A stretch of 64,000 nucleotides of DNA from Caryophanales bacterium UBA6449 (GTDB taxonomy: Bacteria > Bacillota_I > Bacilli_A > RFN20 > CAG-288). Below are positions 44,675 to 53,334 of the stretch, piece by piece. The stretch is from positions 67,273 through 131,272 of the forward strand of contig DJOB01000004.1 in NCBI GenBank assembly GCA_002437105.1, written 5' to 3'. The position numbers and the translations under genes are program-made. The first letter of the stretch is position 1; every line of letters starts with the position of its first letter. The notes beneath the pieces were generated by a model. It worked only from the letters and a program-made list of their open reading frames with translations. It ran no database searches and was not told the origin of the DNA.

Positions 44675-46150
44675 ATGGCAGAATCAAGCGCAATCAAGCC
44701 CGATGTAGGTCTGTTCAACATCGTTCCCGGTGCTCTCTTCTCTCCGCTGTCACGAAAGTATAAAGCGGTCTACGCCTACGCCCTCATCACCCTCTATCGC
44801 TGTCTCAAGCTCGATGGGTCGCACATACTCAAGAGCGACTACATGGAGATGCTGAGGGCTGACGGTCAGGATTTCGCTGATCTTTTCAATATCGCTCGCG
44901 ATAAGGCGGACGATAACGACGGTGAGGATTCTCCCGTCGTCACCGATGAGAGCGACAAGTTCGCCTACGTGGTCAGAAAGCTGGCCAGCTGTGGCTGGTT
45001 TCAGATCATCAAGGACTTCAAGACCCGCGAGGAGCTGATCTTTCTTCCGCCCTACGCCATCAAGCTCTTGGAGGTGATCAGGGATCTGGTCAGTCGCGAC
45101 ACCACCTATATCCCCCTCGTTCACCAGACCTATTCCGAGCTGTCGCTCGAGGATAAGGAGGAGGACGAGTACATGTATCGGAGTCTGGCCAACGCCATGC
45201 ATAACACCGAGCAGCTCCAGCTCTCCGTCACCCTCCTTCACCATTCGATCGTGGTCTATAGCCATCGGCTGGTCGGGGTGAATAGCGCCAACGATGCCCT
45301 GCATCAGCACTTCGACGATTTCCGCTCCCAGGTCAGCGATCCGATCTACCACCCGATGAAGACCTACGATTCCTTCGGACTCTACACGCGCCCCATCGTG
45401 GAGATCCTCTCCCGGTGGCTCAAGGATGAAAGGATCGTGGCCAAGCTCGCCAGCCAAGCGCGGCTCGACCCGGCCAACCTCGGTCTGTCCCAGTCGGACG
45501 CGACCGATCTGGTGATCCGCAGTCTCAATTCCGTCATGGATGTCTTCAAGCGGATCAATCAGAGCTTCGATCAGATCGATCGGGTCAACTCCGATTACAC
45601 CGAGGCGGTCCAGCGGAAGGTCAACTACCTGTCCGGCAGCGATCGCTCGGTCAAGGGAAAGATCGATCGCATCATCGCCCGGATAGCAGAGGAGGTGAAG
45701 AAGCACCCCAATGCGAGCGAGGACAGCTCGAAGATCCTGGAGCTCGCCTCCGCGTGCATCGACCCCTACCGCATGGGCATCTTCAAACCCGAATCTCTCT
45801 ACATGCCCTTCAAGAGGGAGAAGAAGGTCGATGAGGAGCCGATGGGCCTGATGGACGATATGGCGGGGGACGACAGCGGCGACCTGATGGAGGACTTCAT
45901 CTCCAGCGAGGTCAGCCAGTTCTCCGATGAGGCGATCGATAGATTTATGCGCCAGGCTTTTGCCGGGCGCCCCCGTATCACCTCGACCGATATTCCCATC
46001 GCGAGCGTGGACGATCTGATCCTGCTGATACTCGCCATCGTTCGGTCGGAGTACGACACCTCGTTCTTCACCAGCGAGAAGATGGCGGAGAGCGTGGTGA
46101 GCTGCGGATACCGGATGCCGCTTTACAGCTTTGTGAGAAAGGAGCGTTAG
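44675..46150 (+). CDS. jetA: JetA/MksF-like kleisin subunit of a Wadjet-type SMC complex
   Basis: 491 residues. The protein matches the JetA (DUF5716-type) pattern: an N-terminal winged-helix opening KPDVGLFNIVPGALFSPLSRKYKAVYAY, a helical middle, and a C-terminal helical segment that ends soon after a conserved acidic stretch. JetA is the kleisin that bridges the JetC dimer and binds JetB. The start at 44675 is chosen because GGAGG (44665-44669) precedes it by five bases; the upstream ATG at 44639 has none. jetB follows after a single base, so the two are translationally coupled. Assignment relies on sequence pattern plus the intact jetA-jetB-jetC order. Confidence 0.87.
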   Translation: MAESSAIKPDVGLFNIVPGALFSPLSRKYKAVYAYALITLYRCLKLDGSHILKSDYMEMLRADGQDFADLFNIARDKADDNDGEDSPVVTDESDKFAYVVRKLASCGWFQIIKDFKTREELIFLPPYAIKLLEVIRDLVSRDTTYIPLVHQTYSELSLEDKEEDEYMYRSLANAMHNTEQLQLSVTLLHHSIVVYSHRLVGVNSANDALHQHFDDFRSQVSDPIYHPMKTYDSFGLYTRPIVEILSRWLKDERIVAKLASQARLDPANLGLSQSDATDLVIRSLNSVMDVFKRINQSFDQIDRVNSDYTEAVQRKVNYLSGSDRSVKGKIDRIIARIAEEVKKHPNASEDSSKILELASACIDPYRMGIFKPESLYMPFKREKKVDEEPMGLMDDMAGDDSGDLMEDFISSEVSQFSDEAIDRFMRQAFAGRPRITSTDIPIASVDDLILLILAIVRSEYDTSFFTSEKMAESVVSCGYRMPLYSFVRKER

Positions 46151-46151
46151 A

Positions 46152-46892
46152 ATGGATTTTCAGGAAGAGTACGAGAAGCTGCGCACGCAGGAAAAGAACC
46201 AGTTCTCCGATGTTCTGAACAACCTTCTATTCCACTGCTATATCGTCGAGAAGAGGTTCGACCGGGCGACCGGCATGGATAAGTTCCAGTGGGAGTACTC
46301 CTTTATCGAGCGGCACTTCTCCCTGTTCGAGGCCTACCTCGATATCATGGGCATCACCCTCTCCAAGGATCAGGATGCGGGCGTGTTCTTCATCCGGTCG
46401 CAGGACGATCGGAATACGGTCCGCTTCAACACGCCTACTACCATGGTGGTCTTTGCGCTCCGCTCCTACTACGAGGGACAGCTCGAGCAGCGTCCCAATA
46501 TGCTCTCGGTCAAGATGGACGCCAACCTGCTGCGGCAGACCCTGAACGATTTCGGCCTCTCCTCCGTCACCAAGCGGTTGACGGCCGATCAGATCGGCTC
46601 GGCGCTGAAGACGCTGCAGTCCTTCAATATCGTGGTGCTGGCAGCGGGTAGCTTCTCCGATCCTACCTACGCCTTCTACATCCTTCCTTCCATTCGCTTC
46701 ATCATCGACCGTGATCGGATGAATTCGCTGTATCGCTTCATCACGGGTGAGGAGGCTTCGAACGACAGCGCCGCTGAAGAGGAGCCGGCTGTTTCGCAGC
46801 CTTCCGCTCCGGTGGAGAAGAAGGTGGAGGGGAATGCGACTCCCGCGGGGGACGCGCCGGCTGCACCCAAGGATGAACCGTCCGGATTCTAG
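46152..46892 (+). CDS. jetB: JetB/MksE-like accessory subunit
   Basis: 246 residues, DUF4194-type. Small tandem winged-helix protein that binds the kleisin. The core (about 1-200) has the family's FIERHFSLFEAYLDIMGI and FFIRSQDD segments. The last 40 residues are a Pro/Ala/Glu-rich tail that is probably disordered. AAAGGAG, within the end of jetA, gives the ribosome-binding site, and jetC follows 12 bases after the stop. Confidence 0.87.
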   Translation: MDFQEEYEKLRTQEKNQFSDVLNNLLFHCYIVEKRFDRATGMDKFQWEYSFIERHFSLFEAYLDIMGITLSKDQDAGVFFIRSQDDRNTVRFNTPTTMVVFALRSYYEGQLEQRPNMLSVKMDANLLRQTLNDFGLSSVTKRLTADQIGSALKTLQSFNIVVLAAGSFSDPTYAFYILPSIRFIIDRDRMNSLYRFITGEEASNDSAAEEEPAVSQPSAPVEKKVEGNATPAGDAPAAPKDEPSGF

Positions 46893-46904
46893 GAGGAATA
46901 GGCA

Positions 46905-49900
46905 ATGATCAAGCTTAGAAAACTCAGGCTGATAAACTGGCACTATTTCGTCAATACGACGGCCGATATCGAGAATATAACCTTCCTGACGGGCGCCAAC
47001 GGTACGGGAAAGTCGACCATCATCGATGCGCTGCAGATCGTTCTTCTCGGCGATACTACCGGTCGCAATTTCAACAAGGCAGCCAACGAGAAGACCGGGC
47101 GTACCCTCCGGGGTTATCTGAGGTGTGAGACCGGTGAGACCTCCGAGGGCAAGGTGGTCGCGCTGCGACCGGGTCGCTTCACCTCGTATATCGCACTGGA
47201 GTTCTACGATACCGTGAAGGATTCTCACTTCACGCTCGGTATCGTCTTCGAGTGCTACGCCGATGGCCGGGATGATCGTCACTTCTTCTATCTGGATTCC
47301 GGCTTCCCGCAGAACAATTTCACCAATCGGGATCTCCTCGATAAGGATGTGGCCCCGCGCGCTCTGACCTATCAGGAGCTCGAGAGCTTCCTCGCCAGCT
47401 CGCAGACCAAGTATCGCTTCTTCGAGACCAACGAGCAGTATCGCCAGTTCCTGAAGGTGAAGCTGGGCAACCTGCCCGACAAGTATTTCACCCTGTTCAA
47501 GAAATCGGTGTCCTTCACTCCCATCTCCGATATCTCTCAGTTCATCACTGAATTCGTCTGCGATGTGGATAAGAAGGTCGATATCGAGCCGATGCGGAAG
47601 AACATCGAACAGTACCGCATGCTGCAGGTCCGCTCGCAGGAGATCAAGGCTAAGATCGCGGAGCTACAGAAGATCCAGGATACTTTCGATCAGTACGATA
47701 AGATGCGCATCAGCCTCGGCGCCTTGACCTACGTCAACGCTAAAGCCGATTTCGAGTATGCGCAGAAGAATGTCGAGAGCGCCGAGGATGAGAAGCGGCG
47801 CAATCAGGACAAGCTTCAGTCCGTCGCCGTCCAGCTCTCTCAGATCGATGGTCAGATCGATGAGTTGCGAGGGGAGAAGGAGAGCTGGCTGGCGAAGAAG
47901 GTCGGATCCGAAGGTTATTCGCTCTCGTCCGATCTAGGCAAGAAGAAGCAGGATTTCGAACAGCGGATCACCTCGTTGAAGATGCAGGCGCAGAACATCG
48001 TCAAGCACTTGTATCAGTATTGCGATGATTTCGAGGTGGCGGCCCGGGCGGCGATCTCCGCCTTCAAGGATGTCGATCTCCACGAGCTCAACCTCGAGGA
48101 GCGGGATCTCGATCTCTGCTCCGAGTTCATCGATTTCTCCTCGGAGATCATCTCGCGCTGCACCGCGGTGAAGGCGGAGTGCCAGAGCAATTCGGTCGAT
48201 CCCGAGGGGTTGGAGAGCCTGCAGAAGGATCTGGATTCCTATCGGGCTAAGGCGTCGACGCTCGGAGCGAAGATCGACCAGGCCCTGTTCAGCGCTTCGA
48301 CGGAGCGGGACGATCTCTCGCAGCAGATGCGCAACATCGGATCCGGCAAGAAGCCGCTGCCCGGCATCTACGTCTCGGTGCTGAAGGAGTTCACCAGCCA
48401 GCTTCAAGCTAGCCACCCCGATGCGGAGGTCCGGATGTTCGCCGACTGCGTCGATGTCAACGATCCCAGCTGGACCACGGCGATCGAAGCTTGCCTCGGC
48501 GGCACGAGGTTCAATGTCTTCGTCGACCCTGAGTACTACAGCGAAGCCTATGCGCTGATGGCGAAGATCGCGCGCAACTACGATTACTACTCTCTCAACA
48601 TCATCGATTCCGAGCGGGTGATCGAGCACATGAAGGATCACCCCGCCTCTCCGTCTTCCTGCGCTTCTCTGATCGATGCCGATTCCGAAGAGGCGCGCGC
48701 CTACGCCGACTTCCTGCTGGGAAGGATCAGGAAGTGCGAGAGTTTCTCCGAGGCGAGAAACGCGGGATCGGGTCTGCTCGCCAACTGCACGGGATATCGC
48801 AACTTCACTACCTGGTATCTGCGGAAACCCCAGAATCTCATTCTGGGTACCAAGGTCGATTCGCGTTCAGCAGAGCAGATCCACAGCGATTTCTCCAAGC
48901 TGGATAAGGCGGTCAGCATCCTCAGTTCCATCCGCGATCACGTGATATCGATCGGCTCCATTCCTACCATGTCCATCAACGAGGCTACCACCTACCGGAA
49001 CGATCTTCTGGCCTGCCGGGAGATACCCGATCTGGAGGCGAATGTGACCCGTCTCGCCCAGCAGATGACCGAGGGCAGCCTCAAGGATGTCTCGGCTATC
49101 GACGAGAAGCTGCGGGCGATCGATGCCGATATCGCGGACCTCGCCAAGAAGCGGGAGAGCCTGACCATGGATAAGGGCGCCTTCAAGTCCGCTATCGAGA
49201 GGATCGATACGGAGGTGCTGCCCGAGCGGCGCGATGTCTTGGACCGCGCCAGGATCGAGATGGAGAAGTTCACCCCCGACCAGGCTCAGCAGTACGATCC
49301 CTACTATCAGGAACTCGTCCAGCAGATGGATATCCGCGAGGTCAAGAACGAGGCCAATCGGCGCTACCGCCGCTTCGTCGAGAAGCAGAAGGTCCTCAAG
49401 GATCAGCTGCTCTCCCTGCGCAGCCGCTACGTCACGGCCTACAATCTCGCCTACGATGTGAGCAGCGAGACCTCTAACGAGCCCTTCTCCTCGGAGCTGA
49501 ACAACCTGTCGGTCGTCATGCTCCCCCAGTACAACAAGAAGATCGAGGAGGCGCACAGCTCGGCTGTCAAGGAGTTCAAGGACGATTTCGTCTTCAAGCT
49601 GCGCGGCCTGATCGAGACGGTTCAGTCCCAGATTGCCGAGCTCAATGACGCTCTGGTGGATGTCAGGTTCGGCCGCGACTCTTATCGCTTCGTCACCACG
49701 CCTAACAAGGCGCTGATCGAGTACTACGAGATGATCATGGATCCTATGCTTCTCTCTACCGGTGACGCCGATGTCTTCATGGAGAAGTACAAGAACCTCA
49801 TGGAGCAGCTCTTCGCCCAGATCGCGGATGAGAGCGATGCGCAGTCCGAGGATCGCGAGAAGATCAAGGCCAATATCGAGCGGTTCACCGACTACACCAC

Positions 49901-50435
49901 CTACCTCAACTTCGATCTGCTGGTGAAGAGGGGAATCGGTCCCAACGCGACTGAGACCTCGCTGGCCCACTCCTTCAAGCGCCAGTCGGGAGGTGAGACC
50001 CAGACTCCTTTCTACATCTCGATCCTCGCCTCCTTCGCTCAGCTGTACCGCTGCTCCTCCGATGCGGATACGCTGCGGCTCGTCATCTTCGACGAGGCCT
50101 TCTCCAAGATGGATAGCATCAGGATCAAGGAAGCGGTCAATCTGCTCCGCGGCTTTGGACTCCAGGGACTCATCTCGACTCCTCCCGAGAAGCTTAGAGA
50201 TCTGGCCAAGCTGGTCGATGAGTCGCTGGTCGCTATTCACAGCGATAAGAATCGGGTCTCCTATCTGGATCTGTATCAGGATACGAATAGGAAGATCGGT
50301 CCCATCAAGGCCTGGAATCTCAAGGATCGAGAACCGGAGAAGCCCGGGGAGGACGCTGGTGAACCCGCGGATGCGGCTCAGCCGACCGTGGAGCCTCAGC
50401 CGGACGGGTCTGAACCGGTTCTGGATCAGAAGTAG
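46905..50435 (+). CDS. jetC: JetC/MksB-like SMC ATPase
   Basis: 1176 residues. N-terminal ATPase half with Walker A GANGTGKST (30-38), a long coiled coil (about 270-480), a hinge region (about 500-680), returning coiled coils (about 690-960), and the C-terminal half with signature SGGE (1028-1031) and Walker B VIFDEAFSKMD (D1063, E1064). The F-S-K-M-D version of the D-loop is typical of the MukB/JetC/MksB group. It translocates or extrudes DNA loops. A Pro-rich acidic tail of about 45 residues ends the protein. GGAGG precedes the ATG. No jetD follows; a terminator lies 7 bases after the stop. Confidence 0.93.
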   Translation: MIKLRKLRLINWHYFVNTTADIENITFLTGANGTGKSTIIDALQIVLLGDTTGRNFNKAANEKTGRTLRGYLRCETGETSEGKVVALRPGRFTSYIALEFYDTVKDSHFTLGIVFECYADGRDDRHFFYLDSGFPQNNFTNRDLLDKDVAPRALTYQELESFLASSQTKYRFFETNEQYRQFLKVKLGNLPDKYFTLFKKSVSFTPISDISQFITEFVCDVDKKVDIEPMRKNIEQYRMLQVRSQEIKAKIAELQKIQDTFDQYDKMRISLGALTYVNAKADFEYAQKNVESAEDEKRRNQDKLQSVAVQLSQIDGQIDELRGEKESWLAKKVGSEGYSLSSDLGKKKQDFEQRITSLKMQAQNIVKHLYQYCDDFEVAARAAISAFKDVDLHELNLEERDLDLCSEFIDFSSEIISRCTAVKAECQSNSVDPEGLESLQKDLDSYRAKASTLGAKIDQALFSASTERDDLSQQMRNIGSGKKPLPGIYVSVLKEFTSQLQASHPDAEVRMFADCVDVNDPSWTTAIEACLGGTRFNVFVDPEYYSEAYALMAKIARNYDYYSLNIIDSERVIEHMKDHPASPSSCASLIDADSEEARAYADFLLGRIRKCESFSEARNAGSGLLANCTGYRNFTTWYLRKPQNLILGTKVDSRSAEQIHSDFSKLDKAVSILSSIRDHVISIGSIPTMSINEATTYRNDLLACREIPDLEANVTRLAQQMTEGSLKDVSAIDEKLRAIDADIADLAKKRESLTMDKGAFKSAIERIDTEVLPERRDVLDRARIEMEKFTPDQAQQYDPYYQELVQQMDIREVKNEANRRYRRFVEKQKVLKDQLLSLRSRYVTAYNLAYDVSSETSNEPFSSELNNLSVVMLPQYNKKIEEAHSSAVKEFKDDFVFKLRGLIETVQSQIAELNDALVDVRFGRDSYRFVTTPNKALIEYYEMIMDPMLLSTGDADVFMEKYKNLMEQLFAQIADESDAQSEDREKIKANIERFTDYTTYLNFDLLVKRGIGPNATETSLAHSFKRQSGGETQTPFYISILASFAQLYRCSSDADTLRLVIFDEAFSKMDSIRIKEAVNLLRGFGLQGLISTPPEKLRDLAKLVDESLVAIHSDKNRVSYLDLYQDTNRKIGPIKAWNLKDREPEKPGEDAGEPADAAQPTVEPQPDGSEPVLDQK

Positions 50436-50442
50436 AGAGATG

Positions 50443-50473
50443 AAAAAAGGAAGCGGAACAGCTTCCTTTTTTT
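50443..50473. terminator. Bidirectional terminator between jetC and the convergent HEPN-like gene
   Basis: Perfect stem AAAAAAGGAAGC / GCTTCCTTTTTT with a 6-base loop; T-runs on both strands. It ends both converging transcripts and shows that the jet operon stops at jetC. Confidence 0.93.
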
Positions 50474-50495
50474 GTTTCTTCCTGATGGCCGACAG

Positions 50496-52052
50496 CTAAT
50501 TCTCCGAGTTCAAGCTCTGGAGCCTCTGGTTCATCTGGTTGATCAGCTTGCTGACCATGCTGTTGAAGCCGAGGACTCGATTGTGGAACCGGATCAGGCG
50601 GTTATTGGTGTTCTGCAGGAGGTCCTTGTTCTCGATATTGTCCTCGTAGGAGGTCGTTTTGAAGAGCTGGTGGACCATGGTGTTGCGGGTGGTCAGGATA
50701 TCCTTCAGCTCATCGAGATCGCTCTTCTCGAAGATCCGGGTATCGGCGATGGCGGAGATCAGTGCACCCAGGGTCAAGGTCGAGATGGACTCCTGGATCT
50801 CCTTAGCTTTGGCATTGATGCGGATGCGATCCTCGTTGGCGATCTGCCCGTGCTCCTGGATCTGCCGGCGGATCTGTTTGAGGACGTAGTCGTACATCAG
50901 CATGAGGCTGAGGTTGTACTCGAGGTTCTGCACGACCTCGATCACCGCACCGAGGTTCTCGCGGATGCTGGAGATGAGCGTGCGGCTGTCGCTCTGGGGT
51001 TTAGGTGCGGGCTGGGTCGGGAGCTTCTCTCCGAGCACCAGCAGGATCTGCTGGATCGAGGACTTGATGCTTTCGACGATGAGCTTGTATCCGGGGGCTT
51101 CCCTTCTCTCCTCGCGGATGTCGGGCAGGTTGGCCTGGCCGGCGATGAATTCGCCGAGGGATTTCAGCGTATCCGAGATCGCGTAGCCGTTGGTCGGCCG
51201 GATTGGGGCGGCGGTTCTCTCGTGCAGCTTCTGGGGAATCGTCCTGGCATCCGAGGGCTGACGAGGCTTCATGTCCGGCTGGTGCGAGGAGTTGTTCCAG
51301 TGCTTCTGGTGCCTATCATCGCGGGTGGAGAAGTGCGAGTGCCGGTTGTTGTGGAAGGCATCGTGCCCGTGCGGGTTGCTCTGGGGATAGCGGCTCTGAG
51401 CGGAGGGGGTTGGCTGATGGTCAGTGTGGCTCGATCCCGGATTTGGCGCAGGCGCTCTCGGGGCGAGAATCGGTTGCGGTGCCGCGGGCTGCACCTCCCT
51501 TTGGGTTTCCGCGGTCGACTGCTGTTTGATGATGTTTTGCTCGAGTTCGATGGCTCGATGGGGCAGGAATGTCACCTGGGGTTGACTCTCCGTCTCCGCT
51601 GGTACCGGGGGAACTTGCAGGTGAGGCTGCTCGGGGGTGACGTGTGTCTCTTCTGCTTTTCTCTCTTCTTCGGACGCGGCTTTGATCTGGGTGGGAGCTT
51701 GGACTGTTTTATTCTCTTCAGCTTCTTTTTTATTTTCGCCAATCTTTATTTCACTAATGGAAATGTCGGATTTCTCCTCGTCTTTTTTACCGGATTCAAC
51801 ATTCGTTTCCGACTCTTTTTGAATCGCCTTGGGGGATGGGATTTCACCGGTGCTTTCAGCTGGAACTCCGGGGTTCTTTCTCCTGCGGGTCGCGGTTGTT
51901 TTAGAAGTGGCTCGGTGTCCTACCTTTCCCTTGGTGGCGGTGGTTCGGCTCGCGGTTGACGCGCCTTTCGATGTCCGGGGGCGGTGGACCCGGGTTACCT
52001 TTTCCGCCTTCTCCTCGTGACTCGCGTCAGCCGTTTTCAAAGACTTGTTCAT
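50496..52052 (-). CDS. Disordered basic protein with C-terminal HEPN-like domain
   Basis: 518 residues. The first 60 are Arg/Lys/Ser/Thr-rich, histone-tail-like; residues about 60-310 are low-complexity, Pro/Gln/Glu/His-rich and probably disordered. The last 200 are all-helical. They include TLGALISAI and DELKDILTTRNTMVHQLF, where R456-N457-x3-H461 fits the Rx4-6H active-site motif of HEPN ribonucleases and the usual position for it. Function unknown; an RNase or RNA-binding role is inference. AAGGAGG precedes the ATG. It is convergent with jetABC and has its own promoter. I see no resemblance to JetD. Confidence 0.7.
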   Translation of the reverse strand: MNKSLKTADASHEEKAEKVTRVHRPRTSKGASTASRTTATKGKVGHRATSKTTATRRRKNPGVPAESTGEIPSPKAIQKESETNVESGKKDEEKSDISISEIKIGENKKEAEENKTVQAPTQIKAASEEERKAEETHVTPEQPHLQVPPVPAETESQPQVTFLPHRAIELEQNIIKQQSTAETQREVQPAAPQPILAPRAPAPNPGSSHTDHQPTPSAQSRYPQSNPHGHDAFHNNRHSHFSTRDDRHQKHWNNSSHQPDMKPRQPSDARTIPQKLHERTAAPIRPTNGYAISDTLKSLGEFIAGQANLPDIREERREAPGYKLIVESIKSSIQQILLVLGEKLPTQPAPKPQSDSRTLISSIRENLGAVIEVVQNLEYNLSLMLMYDYVLKQIRRQIQEHGQIANEDRIRINAKAKEIQESISTLTLGALISAIADTRIFEKSDLDELKDILTTRNTMVHQLFKTTSYEDNIENKDLLQNTNNRLIRFHNRVLGFNSMVSKLINQMNQRLQSLNSEN

Positions 52053-52086
52053 CTTCGACCTCCTTAGGAATCCTCAAGTCTATAAG

Positions 52087-52116
52087 ATTATGATAATTCA
52101 AGCGGCGCGATTTCAA
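52087..52116 (-). promoter_or_regulatory. Promoter of the HEPN-like gene
   Basis: Minus-strand -35 TTGAAA (52111-52116), 18-base spacer, -10 CATAAT (52087-52092), 35 bases before the start codon. Confidence 0.6.
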
Positions 52117-52171
52117 TGGTCTAGTGTTTATATACCCTAGTAAGAGCTTTCACAAAATGGCTGGTCGAGCG

Positions 52172-52200
52172 TGCGTAAGGGCCTTACATGCGTATATAAT
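52172..52200 (+). promoter_or_regulatory. Promoter of the DUF3137-like gene with operator-like palindrome
   Basis: -10 TATAAT (52195-52200) with a weak -35 TGCGTA (52172-52177) at 17 bases. The spacer holds the perfect inverted repeat GTAAGG-G-CCTTAC (52175-52187), which suits a dimeric repressor binding between the two promoter elements. Confidence 0.55.
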
Positions 52201-52233
52201 AATTTACGTAATTTTTGTTGGAGGAACTGTCTT

Positions 52234-53283
52234 ATGGGAAAGAAGAAAGGAATCGCCAGTACTGAGCAGCTGGTGGAATACCGCAACAGGCTTAAACGCC
52301 GTGCGACCTGGTGGGGAGTCGTCTGGTTCTTCATCATCCTGGCCGTCTATTTCATCTATTGCTTCTTCGCGATCGCTCCTCGGGGGTATGCGGGAAAACC
52401 CGGTTTCTCCTGGGCGAGCAACTGGAAGTTCGTGCTGCCTTATTTCAATACTGACAACACTCTGCTCATGCTCTCGGACAATCAGGTCATCCTCCGCTGG
52501 GTGACGCTGTTTATCGTCGTTATCCTCGCGCTCGTCGTCCTGTTCGTCGCTCGCTCGCTCCTCATCTCCTCCTATCGGTTCAAGTCAGTCTCGAAGCACG
52601 ATAAGGCGCTCGGCAACCTGCTGAAGGAGAATTATGGTATCGAGACGGCGGTCATCCCGGGAAGTGGCTTCAGCCAGGATGGCGACGTCATCTCGCTGGC
52701 CAATATCGAGACGGCTGAGAAGGAGTACACCGTCATCCTCTCCGACCAGCTGGTCTCGATGGATGCGATGCAGTATACCTACACTTTCGATGGTGGCAAG
52801 TTCCACGGCGTCTGCGCGGTGACCGAGCTGGTCTCCTCCAAGGTCGATGGTCTGATCCAGTTCCGCACTTTCGGCAAGCCCCAGTCTCTGGTGGTCGATG
52901 GTCGAATCGTGGCGCAGTACAACATCTGGGATCCGCGTCTCGCCGGTGAGTTCACGGTCTTCTCCACCCTGTCCAAGGAGGAGGTCATGGCTTTCGCTGG
53001 CGACGACTTCCTCTCCAGGCTGATCAAGCTGCGGAAGCTCACTTCCGGCGGTCTGGTCGTCTCGATCCAGGATAGCACCCTCTCGGTGCTCATCGATGGG
53101 ATGGAGCTGAGGGTCGGTAAGGATCTGAAGGAGAATCTGCCCAGCAACTATCTGGAGCGGCAAGGGACGGCGGTCAAGGCGCTGTTCGACATATTCGAAG
53201 GCTTCGTCAAGGATTCTTCTCTGACGGCCGAGGAGAAACAGATTCCGCTGGTTCAGAAGTTAGGTCAGGAAGATCGGGCGTAA
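52234..53283 (+). CDS. DUF3137-like two-helix membrane protein
   Basis: 349 residues. It has two membrane helices (about 26-48 and 90-113) and a large cytoplasmic domain of the DUF3137 type. The block DPRLAGEFTVFSTLSKEEV followed by DFLSRLIKLRKLTSGGL matches the family pattern of a strand-rich module seen beside LemA. Function is unknown for the family. The start at 52234 is set by GGAGG nine bases upstream; the frame runs 21 codons further without one. A second, larger paralogue lies at 61176-63011. Confidence 0.72.
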   Translation: MGKKKGIASTEQLVEYRNRLKRRATWWGVVWFFIILAVYFIYCFFAIAPRGYAGKPGFSWASNWKFVLPYFNTDNTLLMLSDNQVILRWVTLFIVVILALVVLFVARSLLISSYRFKSVSKHDKALGNLLKENYGIETAVIPGSGFSQDGDVISLANIETAEKEYTVILSDQLVSMDAMQYTYTFDGGKFHGVCAVTELVSSKVDGLIQFRTFGKPQSLVVDGRIVAQYNIWDPRLAGEFTVFSTLSKEEVMAFAGDDFLSRLIKLRKLTSGGLVVSIQDSTLSVLIDGMELRVGKDLKENLPSNYLERQGTAVKALFDIFEGFVKDSSLTAEEKQIPLVQKLGQEDRA

Positions 53284-53295
53284 TTTGAGGGCGTC

Positions 53296-53320
53296 AAGGG
53301 AGCTAGGCTCCCTTTATTTT
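53296..53320 (+). terminator. Hairpin directly before glgC
   Basis: Perfect 8-bp stem AAGGGAGC / GCTCCCTT with a 3-base loop, followed by TATTTT. It ends only 14 bases before the glgC ATG, leaving no room for a promoter after it. Confidence 0.82.
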
Positions 53321-53334
53321 ATCGGGGGAATTTT

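Noticed and set aside
44494..44763. An 89-codon frame overlapping the jetA start
   Set aside because: It overlaps the jetABC promoter and the jetA coding sequence in another frame and has no ribosome-binding site.
48867..50240. A 457-codon minus-strand frame opposite jetC, considered as a hidden jetD
   Set aside because: Its translation has no Toprim or DUF2220 feature and it overlaps the ATPase domain of jetC fully; it is a shadow of codon bias.
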